This document shows, piece after piece, positions 11,491 to 24,905 of a stretch of 64,000 bases of DNA. A program made the translations under genes and the position numbers. This DNA comes from Chaetoderma sp. LZ-2023a (Eukaryota; Mollusca; Caudofoveata; Chaetodermatida; Chaetodermatidae), in assembly GCA_034401795.1 (NCBI GenBank), contig CM067366.1, positions 81,318,891-81,382,890 of the forward strand, in the 5' to 3' direction. Positions within the stretch are counted from its first letter, which is position 1. Every line of letters starts with the position of its first letter. The notes beneath the pieces were generated by a model. That model worked only from the letters and a program-made list of their open reading frames with translations, was not told where the DNA came from and made no database searches.

Positions 11491-12265
11491 CCCACTGTTA
11501 GCTTATAGTACCATGGATCTCAACGAAGGTAGCTATTTGACAATCCGTCATTAAAATAGTATATTGACTTATTTGAAATCCTAAAACTAAACTGCTAGTT
11601 TATAAATAATAATGGTATTTAATCTACGTGTCTATATTGTTACATCCAAGAAAAATAGGAAAGGCAATTTGAGAGTATCTCCTTTTTTTATTGTCTGATC
11701 TCCCACTGAAAGCTAGGAGCGGGTCCATCGTGGCGGACGTTGTGTACCCCTCCCCCACCCCACCCACCCCAGCAGTATGGCTGTCCTACCCTGCCTGATA
11801 TTTCCTTCCTCTTCCCAACACCTACATGTATTCCAATACAATTTCAAATGATAAACTCAATTGTTACTTCCATAGATGCAGGAGACACACTCTGAGAGTA
11901 GCTAAATTTCACAGATTTTTAAACATTTATATACGGCTGCCTTGGCTGATGAACGCTTTCTCCCCCTGCCACAGCCACCACCCCCCCCCCCTCCCACAAT
12001 AGCTACATATACTCATACAAGATTCCAACTGGTAGGCTCTATGTTGTTACCGCCAGCAGCACTTACTATGTTGGTCATTAGTGTCAGAGAAGTCTGCCTC
12101 ATTAGTCAATAATGACATGGAACATGCCCCGTTGGTCAATGACATCAACTATACTTGCCTTGGCAAGGGGTCTTGTGGTGCTTCTCAATAGTGTCAGTGT
12201 TACACGCCTTATTGGTCATTGGTGTAAAGGATGCAAGCAAATTATTCACTCTTTATGGTATCAGT
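11491..12265. other. non-coding sequence, nothing recognised
   Basis: AT-rich unique-looking sequence with C-rich runs near 11745-11772 and 11979-11993. I see no gene, repeat ends or RNA. Confidence 0.35.
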
Positions 12266-13425
<1,160 letters not shown>

Positions 13426-13527
13426 CTTTATTTCAGAGTCAAGTTTCTACTTCCTATCCATCCACTCCATAACACCACATGATTAGCCCAGCATTGCCTA
13501 AAGCAGTCAAAACCGTCAACCACAGAC

Positions 13528-13660
13528 CAAGAGAAGACTATTTGACCACTTGAATGATTGGCTCGAGGAACCAGCCAGTCAGTCCAGCGATGATTTTTTT
13601 TTAAATATTCTTCTCTTGTTCTGCAAATTTTCTTGACCAAATTTGGACATTAACCCCTCT
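13528..13660. repeat. small foldback MITE family B copy
   Basis: Arms AAGAGAAGACTATTT and AAATATTCTTCTCTT flank the core TGGCTCGAGGAACCAGCCA. The tail reads ACATTAACCCCTCTT. Non-coding. Confidence 0.5.
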
Positions 13661-13796
13661 TATGCCAGCACCGAATTAAAGAGCTCAAAACGCAATTTAT
13701 TTTAATTAACCATTTAATTGCCAATACTTTTCAAGGATATTTAGATTTTTTTCGCCCGAAAAGAGTACTTTCGTAAATTTCTAACGAAAATTTACA

Positions 13797-14440
<644 letters not shown>

Positions 14441-14544
14441 AGATTGGTATTCTTAGAAATGGGTTACAATAAAATTGAATTCTGTTATTTTTCTAACGGA
14501 CATTCATCGAAAGTGTAATGATCCAAAAAATCGTAATTTGTACT

Positions 14545-15320
14545 TAGCCAGTGTCCAACTACAGACCATGAAGAGTATTTTTGAAAATTTACCAATCAAA
14601 TGACTGCCTCGGTTACCGAGCCAGTCATTTCAGTGGTAAATTTTCCAAAATATTCTTCTCTTAGCATGCAAATTTATAGGCATTTCTCAAGATCACTGCA
14701 GATGTCGTTTTTTACCAAATTGACCATTAACGGGTTAAGTTGACCCACGAGGGGGGGGGGGTTAACGTATTAAAGCTTTAACCCTTATAACTGCCTCAAT
14801 TACCGGACAAATATATTGGAAACCTCTTAGGCATTTCGAGACGAATATCACTGGAACTTGTCATTTGCAGCAACAGCTTCCAGTCAAATTACTTTCAAAA
14901 TATTCAACAGAGCGCTCATTACACGTACATCAGAAAGAATCTGTTTGTTTCTTGGTTATGAGGGCTAACTGCAGCTAAAGTTTAACCACTCTTGTGTCAA
15001 CTTAACCATTTAATGGTAAAACTGACCAAAAACAACTTTGCAGTGGTTTTCAGTTATGCCATTTGAAAAAGGCATATAGAAGAGTATTTTTGAATATGTA
15101 TCACTAGAATGACTGGCTCGGTAACCGAGCTAGCCATTCCAGTTATAAATTTCCAAAAATACTCTTCTCTCGGCCTGCAGATAGAAACTGGCTAAGTAAA
15201 AACTGTAATTTTCTTTGTCATTACCCCTTTAATCGTCAACCTGGCGAAAAATATTCAGTGGTAAATTTACAAAAATAGTCTTGTCAAATTAAAATCATCA
15301 AAATGTTTAATTGATATATG
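14545..15320. repeat. two family B MITEs with a partial family A palindrome between
   Basis: Family B copies lie at about 14545-14740 (core CTCGGTTACCGAG) and 15015-15235 (core GGCTCGGTAACCGAGC). Each has AAGAGTATTTTTGAA arms and ends related to TTAATGGT(C/A)AA. Between them, 14815-14915 resembles the family A palindrome (CAGTCAAATTACTTTCAAAA). A G-run is at 14751-14761. Non-coding. Confidence 0.5.
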
Positions 15321-15437
15321 AGCATTTTGAGGCGCTGTTGACACAAGAGGAGGTGATAATATATTAATGTTCCTGAATACACCGTTACCGTGTTCCTGAA
15401 TACAGTTACCGTGTAGCGGTAAGCTATTAGTTATAGT

Positions 15438-16118
15438 TCATTGACTCTGGATAAGCCAATACCCTATATATCCTATCGTCATCACTGTAGCCAAAGAGCT
15501 GAGAAAAAATAAAAAACGATCCAATACAACGGATACAATCGACCATTCCTGGTCCGCGCTGAATTCCCGCTCATCTCCAGTGTATAAACATAACGCCTCG
15601 TCTTGCGTTTCCGCTGTTTCTTGGTTCTCAACCTGTGTTTCCATTTCCTGTTTTAGGAAGGGACTGGCGGGTGGTGAATCAGGAGGTTTATTCTGCTCAT
15701 TGAATCCATCGCGGCTTGACCAATCAGAATTCTGTAACATTTCCCCTTCAGTATCCGCATCAGGGAGATAGATGTATGTGTTAGTGCTGAAGCCGACATC
15801 TTGTTCACAGATATGGTCTATTTTCGGATTGTTGATGACAGGAAGTGATAAGCTGGCCTTTCGCTTTGTCCAGACAGCTGTTGCCCCTGGATGTTCTGGT
15901 ATTGTGGCGCAGGAACGTAAAACTATGCCGGTGCCGCCGACCCCCGATTCTGAGCCCATACTGAATCTACGGAGATCATCCACGCTATTCATACCACATG
16001 ACGAGTTTCGTCTAAGTCGTCCGAGATCGCGTGGTCTGCTCTGGGAATCAGACATGCGCCTCTCATTATTGCGCTCAAGAATGCTTCTTTCGATGTTTTT
16101 CCTCGCGATTTCTTTCAC
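15438..16118 (-). CDS. nicotinic acetylcholine receptor subunit, terminal exon (cytoplasmic loop and M4)
   Basis: This is the last coding exon, 681 bp including the TGA stop at 15438-15440. It begins in phase 0 after the acceptor TCATAG (16119-16120), so the first codon is GTG for valine and is not a start codon. It encodes a long, poorly conserved M3-M4 intracellular loop, rich in serine and arginine at first (RRNSS, RRFSMGS) and acidic and proline-rich later. An amphipathic pre-M4 segment follows (EWSIVSVVLDRFLFF), then helix M4 near the C-terminus (about SSLATVMTIGYIGYWLI). A VxDR-type motif before M4 is a family hallmark. An (AAT)n repeat starts about 10 bp upstream of the acceptor. With the other four exons it gives a continuous frame of 473 codons including the stop. 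Confidence 0.87.
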   Translation of the reverse strand: MKEIARKNIERSILERNNERRMSDSQSRPRDLGRLRRNSSCGMNSVDDLRRFSMGSESGVGGTGIVLRSCATIPEHPGATAVWTKRKASLSLPVINNPKIDHICEQDVGFSTNTYIYLPDADTEGEMLQNSDWSSRDGFNEQNKPPDSPPASPFLKQEMETQVENQETAETQDEALCLYTGDEREFSADQEWSIVSVVLDRFLFFLSSLATVMTIGYIGYWLIQSQ

Positions 16119-16128
16119 CTATGAATTG

Positions 16129-16129
16129 A

Positions 16130-16185
<56 letters not shown>

Positions 16186-16225
16186 GAAGAAGAAGAAGAA
16201 GAAGAAGAGGAAGAAAAAGAAGAAG
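16129..16225. repeat. (AAT)n followed by (AAG)n microsatellite
   Basis: AAT units to about 16185, then AAG/AGG units to about 16225. On the gene strand the tract is (TTA)n directly upstream of the last receptor exon, and it also marks the 3' end of the neighbouring LINE. Confidence 0.9.
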
Positions 16226-16535
16226 ATTTTTCATGATGTACTTTATTTTGGATTCATACAAAAACGCTTTAATTTAACACATCACTTATAAATTTTTTTT
16301 TAAAACGTTACAGACAATATAAATATAAATCAGTATGAGTATCATTTAAAAAGTAACATTGTATTTATGAAGAATAACACATATGTCAGTATATCACAGA
16401 TCTACGTCAATTTTGTAAAAACAACAATCCACTCCGTGTAAAAAAATCAATGGGAATTAGTCATCAAAATCATCAGTCATCAATCATTAAAATGTAAAAT
16501 GATGAAAGTGGACAAAATAATACTGAAAGGTATTA

Positions 16536-19500
16536 CTAAATACCATTGAATGTTAAAATACCGTCTTCAGTACTACAGACGAAGTGGTCAATTGCCCAAA
16601 GATTGTTAAAGTTTTCTAGTGACCCATTTTGCTGGTGGTATTTAAATTCAATAGTCACACGGGCTCGCATTCGAGAAATATATTCTCGAAGGGCGTCCGT
16701 CTGACCATTGCCATCCATTAGACGCTGTCGCGTTACATAGGTAGCCATTTTAGCGTTTGCCATGATCCAATTGCATATACGATGTTTAATTTTACATGCA
16801 GATTTAGACGAACAATGGGGGCATGGAAAGCCTTTGACATAATTCTCAGGCTTAAATTCATCAGCCAGTGTTAAAAATAGAACTGCTCGTCTAACAGCAC
16901 ACAAAAGTGGTTGGAGACGTGAACATGTTATAAAAAGATGTGCTAAATCTTCACGATCGCCACAGTAAACACATTTATCATTAATACAATATCCGGCTTT
17001 ATATAGCAAAACACCAGTGTTGAGTGCCCCATGGAAAACCTTCCATGGCAAATCTCCTTCGTAGTATGTACACGGATATTCATAAAAACAGATACACTTA
17101 TCTGTAAAATCAATATTTAGAGAAAGTAGATCTCTCCATATGTTACTTTTGGTATTATGGGAAATCGTTGAGTAACATTTTAACAAAGACATCTTGTACA
17201 GTTCCTTATTACAAAGAGATGGTATTGATACAGTAAAGACCGAGTCATCATTAATTTTGCATGATAATTCATAATTGTATACTGACCTGGGAATGTCAGT
17301 AGGTCGATCTAATAGTTCAAACCATTCATTGGGTATGCTATCCCATAGAGTGTTCAAGTTTATATGAAGCAACCGTCGTGACATGTTGCCAATTTTAAGG
17401 AGTAAGTCTTCAAGTGCAATTTATTTATCATTTACCAAAATATCAGCTAGAATGGTAGCATTCGCATTTATAAAATCTTCGTAGCAAAATGTAAATCCAG
17501 TGGAGATTTTCTTAATCAAAGGATTCAGAAACAGTGGTTCATTTAAAACATCGATTTTACAGCTTGGATGCGATGTTCTCATAACATTGAAGAAAAACCA
17601 AGAATTGAGCACACTCTTATAAAGGATAGGTTTATTACGAATCATCTTTACATCCAATTGAATAGAGAAAATCCGATAATCGTAATTTAGATTATGTATC
17701 TGTTTGAGAAGGTAGATGCTAAAGCTGAAACACGGATGAAAAGCGAAATAGTTCATAAAGGAGTGTGCATACTGAATACGGAATGTCCGCATCCGAGATT
17801 CTAAATGCATGAGTCCTTGCCCACCTTTGTCTAAAGGCAGAAACAGTAACTCTTTGGGAAGCCAGTGCTTTCCAGACCAGATGAAGTTAATTAACAGTTT
17901 TTGAATAGCATTTAAAATATTACCAGGGACATCGATAACAGCTAACCTATGCCAAAGCTTAGAAGCAGCAAGCAGATTAGTAATAGTGATCCTACCTCTA
18001 AACAATAGAGCTTTTGATAACGGGAGCCAGTTAAGAAGCTTTGTGCTGATTTCATTTTCAAGATTTTCCCAATTGTGTTTGCAAAAATCCAAAGAATTGC
18101 CAATATAAATACCGAGAATCTTTAATCCATTGCTATTCTATTTTAACCCCAGAAGGCTCGTCAATACGCCCTTTCCAGGAACCAACCCAAAAGCCTTCTA
18201 TCTTTGAGTGGTTAATTTTCGCGTTGGAAGCAGACTCATATACATGTATCAAACCTCGCAATTTAATAAAATCATCATTACACGTACACAAGGCAGTTAT
18301 ATCATCAGCATAAGCTGAGCAAGAAACCCTTTCACCAGAGATATCAGGCAGGGCCACCCCCTTCAGTCCGATATTTGAGCGCATCTTAGCTATCAATGGT
18401 TTGATACAGATACTGTACAACGCACCTGATAGGGAGCAACCCTCTCTGATACCACAGTTAAAAGAAACAGGCATAGATAACAAATTATTTATTTTCAGTA
18501 AACACGAAGTGTCATTATAAAGAAGCTGAATGCATTTAGCAAAAAATTTACCAAAGCCAAATGCTCGCAAGGTATTCAATAACTACTGGTGACTTCCCCT
18601 ATCAAACGCCTTCTCTTGATCAAGGCATACAACGCCAAGAGGTAAGGACAGGAAATTTGAATACTCGACGACGTCTGTTATCAACCTAATGTTATTGAAG
18701 ATCTTACGTCCTGGTACACAATAGCTTTGGTCTATGCGAATAATTTCTGCGAGTACTGTACGTATACGATCATACAAGACCTTGAAAAATATTTTCAAAT
18801 CTACACATAAAAGTGATACAGGTCTCCAGTTTTTTAAATTGGTTAAACCACCTTTCCTAGGTAATAATGTCACAACCGCTCGCCTACATGAATTAGGTAA
18901 TAACATGTCTTCAATTGATTCATTAAAACATCAAGAAGATCAGAACCGATAGTTTCCCAAAAGGTTTTGTAAAATTCCGATGGTAGTCCATTAATTCCAG
19001 GATCTTTGTTGTTATTGAGATTGTTAACAGCTTCAGTAAGCTCTGGTAAACTCAGGTCCCGATCTAACTCAATTCTGGAAAGCTCACTTAGATTAGGCAG
19101 ATCTAATAAAAGCAGGTTTTCAGAGACTGCATGAGCTGGACTTCGCATAAATGCACCATAGAAATCAGAGGCGTGACTCAGAATATCCGTATCAGAATTA
19201 TCCCTTTCACCGGTTGGGATTTTCAACTATGACATAGTTTTATTCATCACACGTTTATTCTCAAGATTCAAAAAATATATAGTAGGTCTATCCGATTCAT
19301 TTATAGCGATCAAATCCAAGCACCCCTATTTTGCTCTTTGAGGAGAGGTGTTAATTCAGATTGATTTAGTTAATTACCTCTAATAATTCATTTGTTTTTT
19401 TAATTTTTGCCGATAACTAATAAATTTCAGCTTGTTAAGTCTGATCGTCGCTTACGGAAAAGGACAGCTCGTTCTCGAGAATAACGCTGTGATAAAATAC

Positions 19501-20454
19501 ATATATGCTTTTTGGCCAATTCCCACCAATCCTGTAGACAATCAAAATCACATGTTTTTCCTTGCCAACCATGCCAGAAATCATTAATTAAAAGCACATA
19601 GTTTCTTTCACTCAGCACAGCGGTATTCATGCACCAATATGCACTATTCCGTTTTACACTTTTAAGCTGAAATATTGCTTTAACATAATCATGGTCAGAA
19701 TTGGAGCAGGGAATTATCGAACAACTGCTTAAAAACTGTCTAAAATTACTATGAATGTAAAAACGATCAAGTCTGGATGCAGTCCCATCGGACCTGTGCC
19801 AGGTGAAAATTTCAGATTGTGGATAGAGGCAGCGATATGCATCAGTAAGACTATTGCTTGTAGTTACAGATTTAAGTGCATCCGCAGCTGGAGGGTGTGG
19901 TTCTGTTGCTGATGTTCTATCTAACTCACAATCAAGTGTACAGTTAAAATCACCACGTAATACTATAGGATATGGTTCGGACAATGTGGAAATGTGAGTT
20001 TTTAGCGTATCTATGCATTTCAATTTGTCATGAGAATCTGTGGGATTGTAAACATTAATCAAATAAAAATAGATCTCATGTATGTTTGCTGTGACATATA
20101 AGATTCTTCCCTGCGCAACTGTGATCGTTTCAATGATATTTACATTTAACTTGCTGTATTTGTATTAAAATGTGAAAAGACAGCTTGACCTCTCCATATA
20201 AGTCACCATAGCGACTCATCGGGCTAAATTGTGTGAGTATCCTGGAGAAACACAATATCGGCAAATAAATCTTTGCAAAGTTCATTAAAAATACGAAATC
20301 TTTTAAAAGAGTCACGACAACCCCTCGTATTTAGTGTAACAATTGAGAGGGAAGTCATAATTAAAAATAATTGAATAAATCTTAGAACAAAGATACCCAT
20401 CATTGTTTGGTGTAGAAAAGAAACTGTATTCAAGTTCGTTACTAGATTGACCAT
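16536..20454 (-). pseudogene. Tx1 LINE ORF2: APE endonuclease and reverse transcriptase
   Basis: Decayed ORF2 read in pieces from 20454 down to 16536. The endonuclease begins with IVTLNTRGCRDSFKR and DIVFLQDTH (about 20345-20235) and continues with RGDFNCTLD and DRFYIHS (19427-20062). Reverse transcriptase follows: GLPSEFYKTFW (about 18960), WRPVSLLCVD and LDQEKAFDR (18583-18906), GIREGCSLS and the catalytic YADD (18133-18579). The thumb and C-terminal parts (16536-18092) include a zf-RVT type finger CVYCGDREDLAHLF..C near 16950. The enzyme of the family nicks DNA and primes cDNA synthesis on it. Several frameshifts and stops split the frame, and no single stretch keeps all domains. Confidence 0.85.
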
Positions 20455-20466
20455 AGGTGGATACGA

Positions 20467-21556
20467 TTAATTCCGTAAGCTACGGTGTAGCTTAGTGACT
20501 ATTTTGGTGACACGAGACTTGAACGCAGATTCTAAGCCAGATTGTTTCTTCAATCGTATCAGTAATTTTAAGTTGGGTTGAAAGGCTTTGCATTTATCTA
20601 TTACCTTTTTACTATATTTTACACTTTCTATGAATAGTTTCACGTCTTCAAGAGAGGGCATTACTCCGAAAAGTTCTGAACCAATAGACGTGCTGTCAGC
20701 GTCGCTGGTGTCCTCGTCCACCAGTTCACCATACGATAAAGGCGGCATGCCACCTGCTTCTATTCCAAGCCTGTCCGAATCACAAGGATCATGTCCAGGT
20801 TTGAAAATTATAGATGCATTGTTAACACTGGTTGCTTTCGCCAAGGAGATATTTACATCGAGTTCACTTAGGATTTCTTGTGTCGACATAACATGGTTTT
20901 TTTAGCTACACAACACTCGTCAGATAATAGAACAGGGTCGTGTAATTCCGATTCACGGTGACTTTGAATGACAGTGACAGCAGAGTCGCCATTGGCCGCC
21001 GTGTTGGAATTACCAGGTTCATCTGTGAACAGAGCTGAGTTTTGCTGAGTAGCCTGGTACATTGAGGTAGCATCATCTACAACAGTGGAATTATCCGACG
21101 GTGCACTGGTAATGTCCGCCTCATTATCGGTTTCAGGATCAGTGACAATTAAATCATCGCTCAAGACGCTATAGCGATTGGAAAACTGAGTCTTACCACG
21201 TTTATTCTGAGGTGATTTCTTAGGTGACTATTTACTGGCTTTATCAACTGGTTTATCGTTTCCTTGTGACAGTGTTGGTGGAAAATTGATATCATTTAGC
21301 ACAAGATTGGAATTCGGTATGACGTCACGATTTGTACTGTTGACCGGCTCGTCCGCAACATTGTTGTTAAAGTTATCATGACCCACCAAATTGTCGTGAA
21401 TGTCATTCAATGGGCAAAAGCGTAGAAGCTGTCCTTTCCGTGCACATTTAAAACAGACAATCCCGTCCGTACTTATAAATAGTCTATGGGACCTTCCTAT
21501 GTAAGGGATGTCCAGAAACTCCGGTAATGGGGACTTTTCCTTGTCTAAAACCTTTC
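20467..21556 (-). pseudogene. Tx1 LINE ORF1, 3' part (zinc knuckle and acidic tail)
   Basis: This is the C-terminal two thirds of a gag-like ORF1 in three overlapping or broken pieces (21228-21550, 20868-21164, 20467-20889). Near 21420-21465 a retroviral-type knuckle is visible as CFKCARKGQLLRFC. The spacing is CCHC, but glutamine stands at the histidine position. The remainder is serine-, aspartate- and asparagine-rich without a recognisable fold. ORF1 proteins of this group bind element RNA. The 5' part is found on the other side of the Gypsy element, beyond 32860. Confidence 0.72.
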
Positions 21557-22062
21557 ACATTGTAGATATGGGATTGTCTTGTGGGAAGTCATGACCCCGC
21601 TGGACATCTTATATGTACGAGTAAGTCCCGAGTAAAAACTCAAAATTCAGATGTGAATACCAGGCGAGCTAATAGACTATGTCACCATGTATATTAAGAT
21701 GTACCGATCAGCGGTTACTAGCAATGATCATCATCATCTATACTTAGATGCATTACCAGCATCTTATTATTTGGATATATATTTATTATTTGGATATATA
21801 TTATTAGCACTGGATAACTGGTACCGTCCATAGCGTCCTTGTAAGAGGAATACGTACATTATCAGCGTGGGATATGCATACATTGTCAGACGAGGTACAC
21901 ATTATCAAATTGGCAAGATGATTAGCGTCTAGCCGGAATCAGATGAAATATGACATACGGAAGCAGTTAGTTACAATGGCGATCTATATTCTCACGAAAG
22001 CTTGAGAAAATGAACCGAGAAGTAAACAATCAGGATAACGAGAATGGTAACTTGTTTACCGA

Positions 22063-22400
22063 TCATTCGTCATTTGGACAGATTCATAAGCAGTATCCGA
22101 AAAGTAATCACTCAAGACTAAGAAGAATGGTAACTTGTTTACCGGTCATTCGTCATTCTGACAGATTCATAGATGTTAGGTACACAAATCGAAACTTTTC
22201 ATCAAACCTATCATTCGTCACTCTGACAGATTCATGGATGTTGGGTACACAAATTAAAACTTGTCATCAAACCCATCATTCGTCATTCTGACAGATTCAT
22301 GGATGTTGGGTACACAAATCGATACTTGGTATCAAACCGACCATTCGTCATTCGGACAGATTCATAGGCGTAGATATCGAGACTTGTCGTCAAACAAGAT
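22063..22400 (+). repeat. about 65-bp tandem repeats in U3
   Basis: Five units, each beginning CATTCGTCAT(T/C)(C/T)(T/G)GACAG and, in the central three, continuing with ATGTT(A/G)GGTACACAAAT. Outer units are more diverged. The same block recurs in the 3' LTR at about 31711-32050. The position just upstream of the TATA box suggests enhancer repeats. Confidence 0.85.
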
Positions 22401-22466
22401 AAGTCATTCTGTCATAAAAGGCAGCTGGAATTTTAGAGAACAACAAGATATAAAAAACTAAGATTG

Positions 22467-22495
22467 TATATAAGCGGGACTTTAACTTTCAGTCG
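22467..22495 (+). promoter_or_regulatory. LTR core promoter
   Basis: TATATAAG at 22467-22474 with an initiator-like TCAGTC about 20 bp downstream. It is repeated in the 3' LTR at 32121. This is a prediction from spacing only. Confidence 0.6.
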
Positions 22496-23203
22496 GGGTT
22501 CAGTCCGGTCTCTAACGTTGAAGGTTCAGAAAAAGATTGGTCTGAAGAAAGCCTAGCCTCGAGTCCGCATAGTTCCGTGGAACTGATTTTGTCGAGATTC
22601 AAATGAATTCTTGGTGAATGGCTTTAAGTAGCCAAGAACAGTATTTGACGAAACTGCCTAGCGAATCATGAAACGCAACTTTTAAATGATAGAATAACCA
22701 GTATTCGTATCGCGTAGATATCGGTTGTTTCTGTAGTCATTGGTGGCAGTATAAGTCACCCAAAGTAGTCGGGCTAGTATAAGTACAATATTAATTATTT
22801 AACATCGCTGGTGGCAGTATAAGCCACTTATATTTACTTAGAGTTTTATTTTAACTTCTATCGTGACAGCATAAGTCACACATATTCATGGTCATATCAT
22901 ACAGTCAAACTTCAGAGAATATATTATCACTTCGATATCCTCGAAGCAAGAGTTTGGGTTATTTATTGTCCAGTCTGGAAGCGACGGAAGACCACCGTCC
23001 CGAGCCACCATCTTTTACCCGAGTCAGATCAGGCCCAGATTATCGAGTATAAATATCGTCACCATCACCGTCGACGAGGCGAGCAGATAATCGTGCTACT
23101 GCATCTTTGATAAGAGGTTGTCGCAGCAACCGTTACATCATATTCTCATCAGAGGTGTGGTAGATATATTTCTAAATTAGACCCGAAGATCGAAAATCTT
23201 CAG

Positions 23204-23221
23204 TGGCTTCGCCGTGCCAGG
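23204..23221 (+). other. presumed tRNA primer-binding site
   Basis: TGGCTTCGCCGTGCCAGG begins one base after the 5' LTR with the TGG expected to pair with a tRNA 3' CCA. I could not name the tRNA. Confidence 0.5.
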
Positions 23222-23399
23222 ATTTATATATTCCAGGATTGGACACTGTGTGAACCGTGAGTACAATATATCAAAGTAACGACTGAGATAGACTGCCCGG
23301 AATGGCCCAACCACAAAACCCTACCAACCCGGGACTACCGCCAACCGACCGACAATTGAGACCCGAAACAGTGGCAGCCATGCGGGAAATGGGACGGCA

Positions 23400-24590
23400 A
23401 TGGCGGGAGCCATAGTACAAGGCGGGGACCGACGCGAGACCGAGAGAATATACAGGCGAGAAATCTGGGACGCTATAGAACGCATCCAACCCTGTGATGG
23501 AGTGGTACCGGAAGAGGTACGAGAGCTTTTGGACGCCACAAGGAGGGCGTGGGCGGCCAACGAGGGGCGACTTGAAGGCGTACCTGTCTACGTCGTTACC
23601 CGAGCAGCCCGGGGACCATTAGCACGGGCACTGGACGGATTCCTTGCGGGGAAGGCGAGGGAGGACGTCACCTTCGAAGAGTTGCGGCAATACATCACAC
23701 TAAATTTTATATCCGCAAATGAAGGAGAGCGGATCAAATTCGATTTGGAGGGGACACATCAACGCCGAAACGAGACAGTGGTCACGTTTAACAGACGGTA
23801 TTTGGAGGCAAGCGTGCGCGCCTACCCTGAGGCGAACGCAGATAATCGCTGCACCGTCCTGGGCATTTATTTACGTGCCCTGAATGATAAAAACTTAAAC
23901 AAACGCATCGTCCGGGAAAGGACGACGACACTGGCGCGGGCCATCGAAATTGCCGAGGAGACCTGCAACGACCTGCTACGGGCAATGAAAATTGACGGCG
24001 GCAGGCGTGAAGAGCGGATGGAGATAGATATGTTGGAGCCAGCGGAGGAAAAAGAGTTGTGGAAAGTAGTGAGGGGGTTAAAAAGCCAAATGGCGCAGCA
24101 GGCTAAAATGATCGAGCAGCTGTGCGGGTTGGTGCAGGATTTGCAAGCAGCGCAAGAACGACCTAAACTGGCAGCCCAACACGCTGCACCCACGCAAAAA
24201 ACAGCAACCCCGCCACCCAAGCAACTTAATCCGGGAGCGGGACGCAGATCGCCGAGAAGCGCCGCAAATATTACCTGCTACAATTGTGGACTAATCGGTC
24301 ACTATAAAAGTGACTGCCGTCAGGCAGTGCAACCAACCACACGACGACTACAGCCGCGACCACAGCCCCGACCACAACGGCCACCCATGACCTGTTCCCA
24401 GTGCGGGAGAGAAGGACACATGGCCCAGAATTGTTTTGGGGTATACATGACCCGACAGACGACTCCGACCGTAACGACGAAATGTTTTGGGTGTAATCAG
24501 AATGGACACTTCGTTAAGGATTGTCCGCATGGCGTGCGCAGCCAGCGCAGAGAACCACCGACCGGACAGATAGATCGACCGTTGGAATGA
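23400..24590 (+). CDS. gag: Gypsy Gag with three CCHC zinc knuckles
   Basis: A 396-residue open frame. The first two thirds are helical and charged, as in Ty3/Gypsy capsid domains (for example the stretch around residues 60-130). The C-terminal part has three nucleocapsid knuckles: CYNCGLIGHYKSDC, CSQCGREGHMAQNC and CFGCNQNGHFVKDC, at about residues 293-375. Gag forms the particle and binds genomic RNA. A separate ATG at 23302 opens another frame that runs for about 37 codons to a stop overlapping this start, so the true N-terminus may lie there with a frame change, or the upstream frame may be a leader. The frame stops at two successive TGA codons (24588-24593). Confidence 0.88.
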   Translation: MAGAIVQGGDRRETERIYRREIWDAIERIQPCDGVVPEEVRELLDATRRAWAANEGRLEGVPVYVVTRAARGPLARALDGFLAGKAREDVTFEELRQYITLNFISANEGERIKFDLEGTHQRRNETVVTFNRRYLEASVRAYPEANADNRCTVLGIYLRALNDKNLNKRIVRERTTTLARAIEIAEETCNDLLRAMKIDGGRREERMEIDMLEPAEEKELWKVVRGLKSQMAQQAKMIEQLCGLVQDLQAAQERPKLAAQHAAPTQKTATPPPKQLNPGAGRRSPRSAANITCYNCGLIGHYKSDCRQAVQPTTRRLQPRPQPRPQRPPMTCSQCGREGHMAQNCFGVYMTRQTTPTVTTKCFGCNQNGHFVKDCPHGVRSQRREPPTGQIDRPLE

Positions 24591-24593
24591 TGA

Positions 24594-24905
24594 GTGGTGA
24601 AGCGTCCACGTGAAGAAGAGAATTGGAACATGGAAATCGACGCAATAAACGACCGACAGACGAACGTACGAACGACGCCACGAGAATGTTCCCACAACTA
24701 CAGAAAGGACATAAACAATCAGATGCGCGTGGGAGAAGATTATATTGATCGTGACAGTTTTATTTTAACGAGTGAAAATACCGATGCACATGGCCGTTAT
24801 TCAGATGGTATCAGAAATAATGCATCGAATCATAGGCACAGTTACGCCGAAGTGGTTAATGGACGAAGGAGCCCGGGAAACAACGACAGAGAGAGCCGTT
24901 GGTGA
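24594..24905 (+). CDS. Gag-Pol linker reading frame
   Basis: Open in the same frame as gag directly after its two TGA stops, and overlapping the first bases of the protease frame. It encodes about 100 polar residues (REEENWNMEID, YAEVVNGRRSPG) without a recognisable domain. It could be reached by stop readthrough, or it may simply be a spacer left open. A separate protein is unlikely because no good start is seen. Confidence 0.4.
   Translation: MVKRPREEENWNMEIDAINDRQTNVRTTPRECSHNYRKDINNQMRVGEDYIDRDSFILTSENTDAHGRYSDGIRNNASNHRHSYAEVVNGRRSPGNNDRESRW

Larger units (their letters stand above)
21561..23202 (+). repeat. 5' LTR of the Gypsy element
   Basis: 1642 bp, starting TGTAGATATGGG and ending CGAAAATCTTCA. 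U3 contains five tandem copies of a unit of about 65 bp (22063-22400). A TATA box TATATAAG at 22467-22474 is followed by TTTCAGTC near 22488-22495, which could serve as initiator. The last 500 bp, downstream of the presumed start, is R-U5. It is followed after one base by a presumed tRNA primer site starting TGG. Confidence 0.93.

Noticed and set aside
16118..16118. GTG at 16118 as a start codon of a stand-alone M4 protein
   Set aside because: It follows a splice acceptor and continues in phase from the M3 exon, so it is an internal valine codon.
22063..22400. CRISPR-like array
   Set aside because: Units are directly adjacent tandem repeats without unique spacers, lie in an LTR of a eukaryotic retroelement, and recur in the other LTR.
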